In this document: piece by piece, positions 8,584 through 17,074 of the stretch | How positions within the stretch are numbered: position 1 is the stretch's first letter | Layout: each line of letters opens with the position of its first letter | Assembly (NCBI GenBank): GCA_942491145.1 | Contig: CALOBC010000040.1 | Span: 248,001 to 312,000, forward strand | Origin: CAXQUZ01 sp942491145 | Lineage (GTDB): Bacteria > Myxococcota_A > UBA796 > UBA2385 | Direction: 5' to 3' | Length of the DNA: 64,000 bases | Made by a program: the position numbers and the translations under genes | Notes under the pieces: generated by a model | What the model was told of the DNA's origin: nothing | The model's database searches: none | The model's input: only the letters and a program-made list of their open reading frames with translations

Positions 8584-9474
8584 TCAGCGGTCCGAGCGGC
8601 GGACCACCCGGAAGCCCAAGAACGGCGTCACAGCAGTGGGATCGCTGCCCCGCCGCACCCAGACTTGGGCTTGGTCGGCGGGGTTGAACCACGAGCCACC
8701 GCGCATGCCCCGGGTGGTGCTGCCCTCATCGCCCTTGGGGTCGACGGTCTCGGTAGGGGTCTCGGTGTGGCCATCGTTGACCCACTCCCACACGTTGCCG
8801 GACAGGTCGAACAGCCCCAGGTCGTTTTCTTTGAGCTGGCCGACGGGACAAGGCCGACCGACGTTTTCGACCGTCCAGCCAACGTTCTCGATGACGCTGT
8901 CGCCGGCATAGGACGTGTCAGCGCCCGCGCGGGCCATGAACTCCCACTCGGCTTCAGTGGGCAAGCGCCACCCGGTGCAGGCGTAGGGATCGGCCGGTGC
9001 TGTGCAGGTTCTTGCGCTGTCATCGCCCGTGCACGTGTAGCAGGCCGTGAGGCCCTCGGACTCGGACAACGCGTTGGCAAACGCCGCGGCGTCATGCCAG
9101 GAGACCCCCTCGACCGGGCAGACGGGGCACTGGGGCTGCTGGGCCGGTGCTGTGCCCATCACCTCGGTCCACTGGGCTTGGGAGACCTCGGTCACGGCGG
9201 CATCAAAGCTGAACGTCAGCGTGACGTCCCGCGCTGCCGGATCGCCCGCAGAATTGCCCATGGAGAAGGCGCCGGCGGTGACCGGCATGGTCGTCAAGGG
9301 CACGGACGATGCGCCGGCATGGCCCGTCTCGAGACAGCCGCCCAGTGCGGTTGCCGAGCCGCTTCCGCCGGTGTCGGGGGAGGCGCCCTCGCCCGAGTCG
9401 CCCTTCTCGTCGACGCAGCCACACACGAACGTGAGGGCAAACACCAAGGCCGTCGCCAGAGACATCTTGGCCAT
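8584..9474 (-). CDS. SUMF1/formylglycine-generating-enzyme-like lipoprotein
   Basis: The ATG at 9474 starts a signal peptide with lipobox FVCGC, followed by a Gly/Ser/Asp linker and a full FGE-sulfatase domain of about 230 residues. Family hallmarks are PVEGVSWHDAAAFANALS, GWRLPTEAEWEFMARAG, LGLFDLSGNVWEWV, GMRGGSWFN and the terminal GFRVVR. I do not see the paired copper-binding cysteines in the position expected for a true formylglycine generator, so this may be a structural or binding member of the family, as is usual for lipoprotein forms. It is translated just ahead of the DUF455-ATP-grasp gene, suggesting a shared transcript. Confidence 0.85.
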   Translation of the reverse strand: MAKMSLATALVFALTFVCGCVDEKGDSGEGASPDTGGSGSATALGGCLETGHAGASSVPLTTMPVTAGAFSMGNSAGDPAARDVTLTFSFDAAVTEVSQAQWTEVMGTAPAQQPQCPVCPVEGVSWHDAAAFANALSESEGLTACYTCTGDDSARTCTAPADPYACTGWRLPTEAEWEFMARAGADTSYAGDSVIENVGWTVENVGRPCPVGQLKENDLGLFDLSGNVWEWVNDGHTETPTETVDPKGDEGSTTRGMRGGSWFNPADQAQVWVRRGSDPTAVTPFLGFRVVRRSDR

Positions 9475-9608
9475 TCCGCACCATCCTGTTCGGATCGGCC
9501 GCGTGCGAGGCGGCGGTTGCGCCAAGTCTATATTATGGTTTCGGCCCGTGTATGCCAGCTTCCCTTTTGCTGTGCCGCCGGCCATGGGTTGATGCTCGGA
9601 GGCCGATC

Positions 9609-10484
9609 TTGAGTACCGCTGCCCCCACGCCGGCCGCCCCCCGGGCCCGGCGCCCCCACATTGCGCTGGGGGTGCTGACCATCGGTGGTGCGCCCCCGTC
9701 CTTTGACGCCGCCCACAGCTTGGACAAGGGCCAAGTTGGGTTGGACCTGCCATTCTGCGCGGACACTGCGCCGCTGCGCGCAAAGGTCTACACAACAACA
9801 GGCTCAGACACGCTGTTGTCAGACACGCGCATCTGCCCGATAGACCCCACGTTCCGGGTGGGCATTGGTGCCGGCCACACGCTCCAGCTCGCGCCCCTGG
9901 AGGGCCGCTGGACCTACTCCATCATCGACGAGCGGCGGACCGACAGCCAGTTCAGCCTCGCGATGACGGTGGAGGGGGGCTGGCGCTCGCTGGCCGGGGG
10001 CATGCATGCCTCCCGGAACATGCCGGTGGGGAGCATTGCGGTGCGGCCTGGGCTGGGGGTGCATGTGGCGCGGGTGGTCCGGGTGGCGGACTTCAAGGTG
10101 CCGGCCGAGATGACGGCCACCGGTGCGGGCGCGGCCCCGACGGTGGTGGACGAAGACCTCGAAGACGGGGCGTCCGACCCCATGCTCACCGCCCGGCTGA
10201 TCTCGACCGAGGTGCTGATTCCGGCGGGGGTGGACCTGCCCATCAAGGCTTCGGACAAGATCGCACTGGTGCCCTTTGTCGCGGTGACCCTGTCCATCCC
10301 GGTCTACACCCGCGGTGCGACCGAGTCCTGCACCGACTGCCTCATCGGCCTCGACACGTACGAGGTGGGGGTGGGCACCCAAGTCTGGGCCGGCATTCGC
10401 ATCGAGCCTTGGTTTGTGCCTGAGCGCAATCGCCCGTCAACCACTCTGCCGCCCCCGCCCCCATCGAAGGACGAACAGCCATGA
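9609..10484 (+). CDS. Hypothetical protein, possible outer-membrane or exported protein
   Basis: The TTG at 9609 is preferred because GGAGG lies seven bases upstream; an ATG at 9552 would add nineteen residues without a ribosome site. No clear signal peptide or transmembrane helix is present near the start, but the body alternates short hydrophobic beta-like stretches (FVAVTLSIPVYT, EVGVGTQVWAGIRIEPWF) resembling beta-barrel or beta-sandwich strands. A CxxC-type pair (ESCTDC) lies near residue 255, and the tail is Pro-rich. Its stop overlaps the ATG of the DUF2330 gene (ATGA), so the two are probably made together. A short AT-rich patch around 9525-9537 upstream could hold a promoter. Family unknown. 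Confidence 0.65.
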   Translation: MSTAAPTPAAPRARRPHIALGVLTIGGAPPSFDAAHSLDKGQVGLDLPFCADTAPLRAKVYTTTGSDTLLSDTRICPIDPTFRVGIGAGHTLQLAPLEGRWTYSIIDERRTDSQFSLAMTVEGGWRSLAGGMHASRNMPVGSIAVRPGLGVHVARVVRVADFKVPAEMTATGAGAAPTVVDEDLEDGASDPMLTARLISTEVLIPAGVDLPIKASDKIALVPFVAVTLSIPVYTRGATESCTDCLIGLDTYEVGVGTQVWAGIRIEPWFVPERNRPSTTLPPPPPSKDEQP

Positions 10485-11638
10485 GCTTCCTCTTTGCTGC
10501 CTTGCTCTCCTCGATGCCTGTGATGGCCGGTGGTGTGCTGTTCTCGCCGGACTCGTCCCTGATCGACTCGGATGCGGCCCCCCAGATCAAACAAATCCGC
10601 GCGGTGCTCATTCGGGAGGGCGAAGGCTCGGTCGTGGCCATGCAAGCCCAAGTCGAAGGCAGCGGGCCCGTGGCGGCCTGGGTGCTGCCGGTGCCTGGTG
10701 GTCATGTCGGCACGGTCAAGGGCATTGGCGACAGCCACTTGGAGCGCCTGCTGCTTGCGACCGACCCCTACTATGAAGGCACGATCGGGTGCGTGGGCAC
10801 CGGCTGCTCAAGCTCCGCTGCCGACTCTGGGGCCTCGGCCCTGGTCGACATCCGTGAGTTTGGCTCCCGCTATCAGCCCGCCCAAGTGGGGGTGTTCGAC
10901 AGCAACAACCTGCAACCCATGTTGGACGAGCTCGCCTACGAGGGCTTTGTCATCGACGACAAGATCCGCTTGCAGCTCGCGGACTATGCCGGCCAGGGCT
11001 GGTCCTTCGCGGTCATGCGCCTTCAGTCGACGTCCACCGAAGAAGACGCCACGCCGCTGTTTGCGATTCGCAGCCAGAGTGCCGATCTGGTGCTTCCTCT
11101 GGCGCTGTCTCACTCCACTGCGGTGACCGAGCCCCTGCAAGTCACCGCCCTCATCATCGACGAAGCGCGCCGCGACCCCGAAGTGATGCAGGCAACCGGT
11201 GTGACCCTGGGCCAGCCCCTCTTCGACCCGGTGCTCACCCCCGAGTTCTACGAGGCGCGGGTGCGGGTGGCAATGGAAGAAGCCGGCGGCCAAGCGTGGG
11301 TGCTGGAGTATGCGGGGCCGCTGTTCGGGCTCGCGGACCGGCTGGCCGCCCACGAGTCGTTTGATGCCGGTGACCCGGGCAAGCTGCTGGAGCGCATGGC
11401 GACGAAGGGCTTACTGGAGAACGGCACGATGGACGGGCGGTGGATCACCCGCTGGCGCACGTTTCTGACCCGGGACCAGCTCGTCGATGAGCGCTTCGTG
11501 CCCGTCGCAAACTCCGCCTATGAAGTGCGGATCTTGTCGTCGGAGTACCTGAGCGACAGCCAGCGTGGGGGGCTGCCTCTTGTGTTGTTGCTGCCCTTCT
11601 GTGGCTTTGGCTGGTCGCTGCGTCGTCGTCGGGGCTGA
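10481..11638 (+). CDS. DUF2330 domain exported protein with C-terminal membrane/sorting tail
   Basis: The start ATG overlaps the previous stop (ATGA). A short signal peptide ends near residue 17 (VMAGG), and the rest resembles DUF2330, a family of secreted proteins of unknown function: the opening 'GGVLFSPDSSLIDSDAAPQI', a PVAAWVLPVPG segment, and a repeated pattern of AVMRL/PLALS. Near the C-terminus a hydrophobic stretch PLVLLLPFCGFGWSL is followed by RRRRG, a tripartite tail like the MYXO-CTERM or PEP-CTERM sorting signals used to hold proteins in the envelope until processing. Function unknown; the partner is the preceding gene. Confidence 0.8.
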   Translation: MSFLFAALLSSMPVMAGGVLFSPDSSLIDSDAAPQIKQIRAVLIREGEGSVVAMQAQVEGSGPVAAWVLPVPGGHVGTVKGIGDSHLERLLLATDPYYEGTIGCVGTGCSSSAADSGASALVDIREFGSRYQPAQVGVFDSNNLQPMLDELAYEGFVIDDKIRLQLADYAGQGWSFAVMRLQSTSTEEDATPLFAIRSQSADLVLPLALSHSTAVTEPLQVTALIIDEARRDPEVMQATGVTLGQPLFDPVLTPEFYEARVRVAMEEAGGQAWVLEYAGPLFGLADRLAAHESFDAGDPGKLLERMATKGLLENGTMDGRWITRWRTFLTRDQLVDERFVPVANSAYEVRILSSEYLSDSQRGGLPLVLLLPFCGFGWSLRRRRG

Positions 11639-11654
11639 GGCCGCCGGGGGGCGC

Positions 11655-12299
11655 TCAGCGAATCCGGACCAAGTGGATGCCGTCGCGCACCGTCAACAAG
11701 ACGTTCTCGACGCGGTCTTCTGCCAAGATCGCTTCGTTCAAGGCGTGGATGGCGACGGTGGACTCGGTCGCCTCCGGGCTGTCCGCGCGCAGGACTTCGC
11801 CACTCCACAGCGTGTTGTCGAAGGCCATCAGACCGCCGCTCACCATGCGGTCCAGCAGCAGCCGGAAGTAGTGCGGGTAGTTCGGCTTGTCGGCGTCCAC
11901 GAAGGCGAAGTCGAAGGGGCCGGGCAGGGTCCTCAGGCTGTGCAGGGCCGGGCCCACTGCGATGCTGATCTTGCTGCCGTGGGGGCTGCGGTCCAGCCAA
12001 GACCGGGTGCGCACCGCCCGCTCGGCGTCCAGCTCGCACGTCACCAGCTTGCCGTCTGGGGGCAGCCCCTCGGCGATGGACAAGGCGGAGTATCCGGTGA
12101 AGGTGCCCAGCTCCACGGCATTCTTGGCGCCACTGAGCTGCACCAGCATCTTGAGCAGCCGCCCCTCCAGCCGGCCGCACAGCATCTGGGGCATCTCTTC
12201 CTGTGCGTGGGTCCACGTCTCCAGCTCTTGGAGCAGCGGGGGCTCCGGCGTGGTGTGGTCGACGCAGTAGGCGTTGATGGCGGCGTCGATGAACTTCAT
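11655..12299 (-). CDS. O-methyltransferase, caffeoyl-CoA/catechol OMT-like
   Basis: SAM-dependent methyltransferase of the small (214-residue) class I O-methyltransferase family that needs a divalent metal. Visible motifs: VELGTFTGYSALSIAEGLP (SAM motif I), VTCELDAE (acidic loop binding the ribose), FAFVDADKPNY (metal Asp) and MAFDNTLWSGEV (Asp-Asn metal ligands with the family's DNxLW). The ATG at 12299 has AGGAG six bases upstream. It is transcribed away from the pal-cpoB operon, with which it shares an intergenic region of about 230 bp. The substrate is probably a catechol-type aromatic, not decided by the sequence. Confidence 0.88.
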   Translation of the reverse strand: MKFIDAAINAYCVDHTTPEPPLLQELETWTHAQEEMPQMLCGRLEGRLLKMLVQLSGAKNAVELGTFTGYSALSIAEGLPPDGKLVTCELDAERAVRTRSWLDRSPHGSKISIAVGPALHSLRTLPGPFDFAFVDADKPNYPHYFRLLLDRMVSGGLMAFDNTLWSGEVLRADSPEATESTVAIHALNEAILAEDRVENVLLTVRDGIHLVRIR

Positions 12300-12401
12300 G
12301 GTGGGCTCCTGGGGGAACGGGGCCCGGACCGGCACCGTGCGGAGGCCGTCTGTAGCCCAGTGTTGGGGCAAGAGATGACAGGCGCTGTCCGGTGGAAGGT
12401 C

Positions 12402-12431
12402 TTGACAGGTCAGCAGGGGAGCCGCTACGAA
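12402..12431 (+). promoter_or_regulatory. Sigma-70-type promoter for pal-cpoB
   Basis: A perfect -35 TTGACA at 12402-12407 is followed after 18 bases by TACGAA at 12426-12431, a reasonable -10 for this GC-rich genome. It lies about 100 bases before the pal start codon and faces the right way. No other equally good match occurs in this intergenic region. Confidence 0.5.
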
Positions 12432-12529
12432 GCCCTGTGCACCCACTCGGCGTGCCTCCCTCCTCGCTGCGCCCCACCTCCCCCGGGGCCACGCACTTCT
12501 CCTCCCGCGCCCTTGCCCCGGAGTCCGCC

Positions 12530-13270
12530 ATGCGGTCGCTGCGCGTGCTCGCGATCCTCAGCCTGTCCATGTTTGCGATGGGCTGTCCGCCCAAGAACAC
12601 CCCGGACCCCGACACCTTGCCGCCGCCCCCGCCGCCCCCGCCGACGGTGAAGCTGCAAGTCATCTCGGTGGACCCGGCCCGCGTGGATGCGATGGAGCCG
12701 TTCCAGGCCGAGCTGTTCGGCAGTGGCTTTGAGCAAGGCTCCAAGGTGCTGATTGGCAGCATGATGGTGATGGCCGTGGAAGTGCTGGACAGCAACACCA
12801 TCGAGCTGCGGGTCCCGCCCCTGCCCGAGGGTGTCTATGACGTCAGGGTCGACACTCCCGACAAGCGCTCCCACACGCTGCGCTCCGGCATTGTGGTGCG
12901 TTCGACCGCCCCGCCGCCGGACCCCACGGCCGGTCTGGGCTGCGACAACATCGACATCACGTTCGACTTCGACTCCGCCCGCCTGTCGGACTCCGCGATG
13001 CGGACCCTGCAAGCCAAGCTCGCGTGCTTCACCGACCGCAGCGGCTCGATTCGCATCGAAGGCCACTGCGATGAGCGGGGCACCACCGACTACAACCTCG
13101 CGCTCGGTCAGCGCCGCGCTGATGCAGTGAGCCGCTGGCTGGCTGCCCAGGGTGTGCCGTCCAGCCGGGTTCGCGCCATCTCGTTTGGTGAGGAGCGCCC
13201 GGTCGACAAGCGCAGCACCGAAGACGCCTGGGCGAAGAACCGCCGCGGCGAGATTAGCGCCTCGAACTAA
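12530..13270 (+). CDS. pal: Pal-like peptidoglycan-associated lipoprotein with IPT/TIG domain
   Basis: Outer-membrane lipoprotein that grips peptidoglycan and links to the Tol machinery. Signal peptide with lipobox FAMGC, a poly-Pro stretch, then about 75 residues with the IPT/TIG immunoglobulin-like pattern (FQAELFGSGFEQGSKVLIG... VPPLPEGVYDVRV), and finally the OmpA domain: TFDFDSARL, the diaminopimelate-binding EGHCDERGTTDYNLALGQRRA, and the end NRRGEI. Classical Pal has no IPT/TIG insert, so this is an elaborated form. The gene is followed 12 bases later by cpoB, the usual tol-pal order, but no tolQRAB genes are in this window. The promoter at 12402-12431 probably drives both. Confidence 0.88.
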   Translation: MRSLRVLAILSLSMFAMGCPPKNTPDPDTLPPPPPPPPTVKLQVISVDPARVDAMEPFQAELFGSGFEQGSKVLIGSMMVMAVEVLDSNTIELRVPPLPEGVYDVRVDTPDKRSHTLRSGIVVRSTAPPPDPTAGLGCDNIDITFDFDSARLSDSAMRTLQAKLACFTDRSGSIRIEGHCDERGTTDYNLALGQRRADAVSRWLAAQGVPSSRVRAISFGEERPVDKRSTEDAWAKNRRGEISASN

Positions 13271-13282
13271 GTGGAGTCGCTT

Positions 13283-14185
13283 ATGACCGCACCCTTCAGC
13301 ATCCTTCGCCTCCCCGTGGTTGTGCTCGCATGTCTGCTCACGAGCGGCTGCGTCATCGACCGCCGGGGCGAGTCGTCCACCGCCCGCTACAAGGCGGCGC
13401 TGCGCGAGCATGGCGAGAAGATTGCTCTGATCGAGAGTGCCTTCAACAACGCCGAGACCCGGCTGGTTCGCCTCGAAGAAGCCAGCCGTGCCCGCAGCCA
13501 GCAAGAAGTCATGAAGATGGACACGCTGGACGAGGTGCGGTCCGAGGTGGGGCGCATCCGGGGGGACCTCGAGGTGCTCCGGCACGAGTTCGACAAGCAC
13601 AACTCCTCCGCCACCGATGTGCTGGCGGACGCGGCCTTCCGCTTGGAGTGGCTGGAAGCCCGGGCTGCCAAGTTGGAGGGCTCTCTCGGCATCCCCATGC
13701 CACCGCCGCCGCCCCGTCCCGAGCCGCCCCCCGAGTCATCGGGTGAAGGTGCCGAGGATGGGGGCGACACCCCGCCGCCCGTCGCGACTGCGGCCGCCGA
13801 CGAAGACCAGGGCATCACCGATCCCGATGCGCTGATCTCGAAGGCCGAAGAACACTTGGCGGCTGGGCGCCCGAAGGCGGCTGAAGCGGTGCTGGACCGC
13901 TTCTTGACGCTTCATCCGGGCCACAAGAAGGAGCCCGAGGCGCTGTACCGCCGTGCCGAGGCGGCCTTCAACATGAATGACTACTCGGGCGCCGTGCTGC
14001 GGTTCCAAGACGTCATCGACCGCCACAAGAAGAGCGTGTGGGCGGCCTACGCCATGTACCGCCAGGGCGAGTGCTTCGAGGCCCAGGGCCAAAGAGACAA
14101 CGCCAAGCTGTTTTGGGAAGATGTGATTCGGCTGTGGCCGGACACCAAAGCCGCGCGGCTGGCCAAGAAGAAGCTCGGGCGCTGA
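13283..14185 (+). CDS. cpoB: CpoB/YbgF-like cell-division coordinator
   Basis: Periplasmic lipoprotein (lipobox LTSGC) of the CpoB/YbgF family, which couples outer-membrane constriction to cell-wall synthesis and works with Tol-Pal. A coiled coil (residues about 30-130, many Glu/Arg/Leu heptads) is followed by a Pro-rich hinge and then TPR repeats (EEHLAAGRPKAAEAVLDR, AEAAFNMNDYSGAVLRFQDV, GECFEAQGQRDNAKLFWEDV). The ATG at 13283 is chosen because GGAG lies six bases upstream; a GTG at 13271 is in frame but too close to the pal stop. It is the second gene of the pal operon. Confidence 0.85.
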   Translation: MTAPFSILRLPVVVLACLLTSGCVIDRRGESSTARYKAALREHGEKIALIESAFNNAETRLVRLEEASRARSQQEVMKMDTLDEVRSEVGRIRGDLEVLRHEFDKHNSSATDVLADAAFRLEWLEARAAKLEGSLGIPMPPPPPRPEPPPESSGEGAEDGGDTPPPVATAAADEDQGITDPDALISKAEEHLAAGRPKAAEAVLDRFLTLHPGHKKEPEALYRRAEAAFNMNDYSGAVLRFQDVIDRHKKSVWAAYAMYRQGECFEAQGQRDNAKLFWEDVIRLWPDTKAARLAKKKLGR

Positions 14186-14275
14186 TCTCGGCGCATGGAG
14201 TGGGGTCCCTTCGGCCCCGGGCGCGCCAACCACGCGTTCGGGGCCGAGCTCCGTCTTGGGGGGGACTTGCGCGTG

Positions 14276-15097
14276 CTACTTGCGAGCGGCGCTGATGGCG
14301 GCGATGTCGATGATGGCCCCCGCACCGTTGCCCTGGACGACAGGAAGCTGACCGTTCCACTTCTGGATGGCTTCCCAGCTCACCAGGTCCGGCGTGATGG
14401 TCTTGCGCAGCAGCTCCTGGCGCTCGGCTTCAGCCTTGGCCTCGATGAGCAGGGCGTTGGCCTTGCCGAGGGACCGCGCTTCTTGCTGCTTGGCTTCCAC
14501 TTCGATGCGCTTGAGGTCGTTGCCCGCGGTGAGGGCTTGCTGCTCGGCGACTTGCTTGCGCTCGATGGCTTCCTGGTACTGCTGGGCGAACTGGAAGTCC
14601 ACGATGCTCAAGTCGGTGACGTAGAGGTTGGACTGTTCCAGCCGCTGCTTCACGTAGTTGGTGATGGACTCCTTCACTTCGCTGCGCTTGGTGATGAGCT
14701 CTTCGGCGTTGTACCGCGCGGTGGCGGTCTTCACGGCTTCTTGGAGGACGGGGGCGATGATGTTCTTCTCGACGTTCTGAAGCACGCCGATGTCCTGGTA
14801 CAGATCCGGCGCCTTTTCGCTCACAATGCGGTAGTTCAGGGCGATCACGGCGGTGACGACCTGAAGGTCCTTGGACGAGGCGGTGGAGTTGACCTCCTTC
14901 TTCTGGACCCGGGCGTCCATGTCGATGATGGACTTGCCCACATACACCCAGTACAGCCCTTCAGGGAGCACGTCGGGCTGGACGGCGCCCCAGAGGGCCT
15001 GGACCCCCACGGAACCGGAAGGGACGGTGTGGGGCTTGCAGGCGGAGGCCACAACGGCGATGGCGGCGACAGTGGCGAGGCGAAGAGACTTGCGCAT
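14276..15097 (-). CDS. SPFH/prohibitin-domain lipoprotein
   Basis: Band-7/prohibitin-type protein: VGVQALWGAVQPDVLPEGLYW at the N-terminus, the SPFH beta domain, then the long charged helix characteristic of prohibitins (QEAIERKQVAEQQALTAG, EVEAKQQEARSLGKANA, AEAERQELLRK). Prohibitin-like proteins build large rings that control proteases or organise membranes. Unusually, the N-terminus has a signal peptide with lipobox VASAC rather than a transmembrane anchor, so it is probably lipidated and exported. The ATG at 15097 has GGGAG five bases upstream. The gene is convergent with cpoB and stands alone. Confidence 0.85.
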   Translation of the reverse strand: MRKSLRLATVAAIAVVASACKPHTVPSGSVGVQALWGAVQPDVLPEGLYWVYVGKSIIDMDARVQKKEVNSTASSKDLQVVTAVIALNYRIVSEKAPDLYQDIGVLQNVEKNIIAPVLQEAVKTATARYNAEELITKRSEVKESITNYVKQRLEQSNLYVTDLSIVDFQFAQQYQEAIERKQVAEQQALTAGNDLKRIEVEAKQQEARSLGKANALLIEAKAEAERQELLRKTITPDLVSWEAIQKWNGQLPVVQGNGAGAIIDIAAISAARK

Positions 15098-15278
15098 GGG
15101 GCTCCCTGGGGTGGTCGGTGTGGGTCCTACGTTGGACCGGACCACCGTAGTGCCCGCACTGGGTAAGTCTTTGCGGCGACCTGTGCCCCGCCGTTGGGCG
15201 TGAGGTGCAGAATGTGAGTTGCAGAAGTGGTGCCGGGAGTGCAGACCGGTGGATAAGGGTCCGCCTCCCGGAGGCTTC

Positions 15279-15893
15279 GTGCACCGCGCTCTGTATTCTG
15301 TCCCGCTCCTGCTCAGCATCGGCTGTGCTGCTGTCCAAGTCCCCAACATGGGGAAAGCGACCCGCTTTGATCCGGGCCGTGCCACCGGGCGTGCCCCCGC
15401 AGAAGCGCTGCCGACGGACAACGTCGACGCTCGACTCACCGACCTGAAGAATGGTCACCGGGCCATCGCCTGGTCGGTGTGCGACGAAGGTGGCTGCTTG
15501 GCGAAGGTGGGGCTGCTCAAGGACTCCGCCGATGGACTCAACGAAGTGGCCTGGGCACGGTCCCTGCGGCTTCCTCAGGGCGACGTGAGCTCCATCAGCA
15601 TCGAGGGCATTCACCAGGAAGACGTGGACGACGACAAAGAAGGCGAGATCCTCGTGGTCTACCGGGTCGAGCTGGGCCGCACGATGAGCCGGCGCCTGTC
15701 GATCCACGATGCGGTGGATCTGCGCTTGATGACGGTGGTGGAGCTGGAGCGCACGGGCCCCGATAACGTGTCCTGTCCGCTGCACATTGTGGACGCCAAT
15801 GGCGATGGCCACCGCGATCTCGTCAGTGTCTGCAGCGACCGCACCCGCCCGATCGTGCGCACTTGGCGGCGGTCCCGCGACGAGTGGCGGTGA
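15279..15893 (+). CDS. Lipoprotein, function unknown
   Basis: The GTG at 15279 lies behind GGAGG (only four bases spacing) and yields a signal sequence with lipobox LSIGC. The mature part (about 185 residues) has a short disulfide pair candidate (VCDEGGC), acidic stretches (GIHQEDVDDDKEGE), and a single FG-GAP-like turn near the end (HIVDANGDGHRDLVSVCSD), suggesting a fold related to the beta-propeller lipoproteins elsewhere in the window, but only one repeat is convincing. No family name can be given. It is separated by 66 bases from the next lipoprotein gene. Confidence 0.65.
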   Translation: MHRALYSVPLLLSIGCAAVQVPNMGKATRFDPGRATGRAPAEALPTDNVDARLTDLKNGHRAIAWSVCDEGGCLAKVGLLKDSADGLNEVAWARSLRLPQGDVSSISIEGIHQEDVDDDKEGEILVVYRVELGRTMSRRLSIHDAVDLRLMTVVELERTGPDNVSCPLHIVDANGDGHRDLVSVCSDRTRPIVRTWRRSRDEWR

Positions 15894-15959
15894 AGCTGGC
15901 GCCCCAGTCGGTTAGCGCCACGTCCGGCCGTTGGCCCCGCGTTTGAATTCCGCTGGAGG

Positions 15960-16493
15960 ATGCCTGTGCTCCACTCCCTGCTGTCCCGCCCTGTGTTGGT
16001 GCTTGCGTTGTCCTTGGGTCTGTCGAGCGCGTGCTCGGTTGATCGCAAGGTGAAGAAGCTCGATAACGAAGAGTTCAAGCACTATTACGCGCTCAAGGTC
16101 TACATGAGCGACAGCAAGAAGAAGGAGTACTTCAAGCTGAAGACCCGGGCGGAGCGGGACGAGTACCTCCAGAAGGCCGGCCTGTGGGATCGCTTCTACC
16201 AGTACGATCCCAACGTGCGCGACCAGATCTACGGGGGTGAGGTGCAGAAGGGCTGGACCAAGGACATGGTCCTGATGGCCTGGGGCAAGCCCGTGGACCG
16301 TGGCCGCCCGGCGGGTCGCCAAGCCCAGCGCTCGGTGATGTTCGAGTACCGCTTTGAAGAGACCCAGGAAGGCGGCGTGCTGGTGTGGGAGCCGGGCTCC
16401 AAGACCGAGTACAAGGCCGCGCGGCTGTTCCGGCGGGAAGTCTTCCTGGACGATGACGTGGTGGCCGAGATCCGCGAGAAGAACGGCTTCTGA
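15960..16493 (+). CDS. Small lipoprotein, function unknown
   Basis: Signal peptide with lipobox LSSAC. The mature part is Lys/Glu/Tyr-rich: a helical segment (KKLDNEEFKHYYALKVYMS), then QKAGLWDRFYQYDPNVR and a C-terminal beta-rich portion (KGWTKDMVLMAWGKPVDRGR, VMFEYRFEETQEGGVLVWEPG). The middle motif WTKDMVLMAWGKP is a recurring feature of small periplasmic proteins that bind other proteins (SmpA/OmlA-like 'GMSkxqVxxxxGxP'), so an envelope-assembly or inhibitor role is possible but unproven. GGAGG ends directly against the ATG at 15960; translation may instead start at the GTG six bases later. Confidence 0.7.
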   Translation: MPVLHSLLSRPVLVLALSLGLSSACSVDRKVKKLDNEEFKHYYALKVYMSDSKKKEYFKLKTRAERDEYLQKAGLWDRFYQYDPNVRDQIYGGEVQKGWTKDMVLMAWGKPVDRGRPAGRQAQRSVMFEYRFEETQEGGVLVWEPGSKTEYKAARLFRREVFLDDDVVAEIREKNGF

Positions 16494-16504
16494 GGCGAGG
16501 GACC

Positions 16505-17074
16505 GTGGAAGAGCTCTTTCAGTCGACCCTTCGGATGAAGCGCTCACTGCGCGCACCGCCTGGCTACGGCATCCGAGATGCCCGAGTGGCCGATGCGGGC
16601 GCGCTGTCGGCCGTGTACCAGTCCATTCTCGAGGAAGGGCGATGGTTCGCGTCCTTCCCCGATGAGCTGCCCAACACCCCCGCTTGGCAAGCCGGCCGCA
16701 TTCGGTTGACCCAGCAGGACCCCACCGGCGCTTCGCGGATTCTGGTGGCCCACCACGGCGACACGGTGGTGGGCGGGCTGATGCTGGATGGCGAGTCCGG
16801 CCGGCGGCGTCGGCACTCCGCCCAGATGGAGATCTTGCTGGCCCCGCCCCATCGCGGAAAGGGCTTGGGCGGCGCGCTTCTCGACGGGGCAATCGCCCAC
16901 ATTGAGGCCCATCCGGAGCTGTCGCGGCTGTGCTTGACTGTGTTCGAAGACAACGTCGCGGCCATCGCGCTGTACCGGTCCCGGGGCTTCCGCATCGAGG
17001 GCCGGCGGGTGGGCTCCCACAAAGAGCTGGACGGACGGCTGCGCACCGATGTGCTCATGGCTTGGGTGGGCTGA
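16505..17074 (+). CDS. GNAT-family N-acetyltransferase
   Basis: Acetyl-CoA-dependent acetyltransferase, about 189 residues. The domain starts near residue 22 (GIRDARVADAGALSAVYQ), the acetyl-CoA loop is APPHRGKGLGGALL (the R/Q-x-x-G-x-G/A motif), and the C-terminal beta-alpha unit is LCLTVFEDNVAAIALYRSRGF. The acceptor is unknown. The GTG at 16505 lies 11 bases after the preceding lipoprotein stop, so the two are probably co-transcribed. Its 3' end overlaps the convergent membrane-protein gene by 20 bases. Confidence 0.87.
   Translation: MEELFQSTLRMKRSLRAPPGYGIRDARVADAGALSAVYQSILEEGRWFASFPDELPNTPAWQAGRIRLTQQDPTGASRILVAHHGDTVVGGLMLDGESGRRRRHSAQMEILLAPPHRGKGLGGALLDGAIAHIEAHPELSRLCLTVFEDNVAAIALYRSRGFRIEGRRVGSHKELDGRLRTDVLMAWVG

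Noticed and set aside
6545..9474. Antiphage or toxin system around the DUF455-ATP-grasp gene
   Set aside because: No nuclease, toxin, or reverse transcriptase genes; both neighbours look metabolic or structural.
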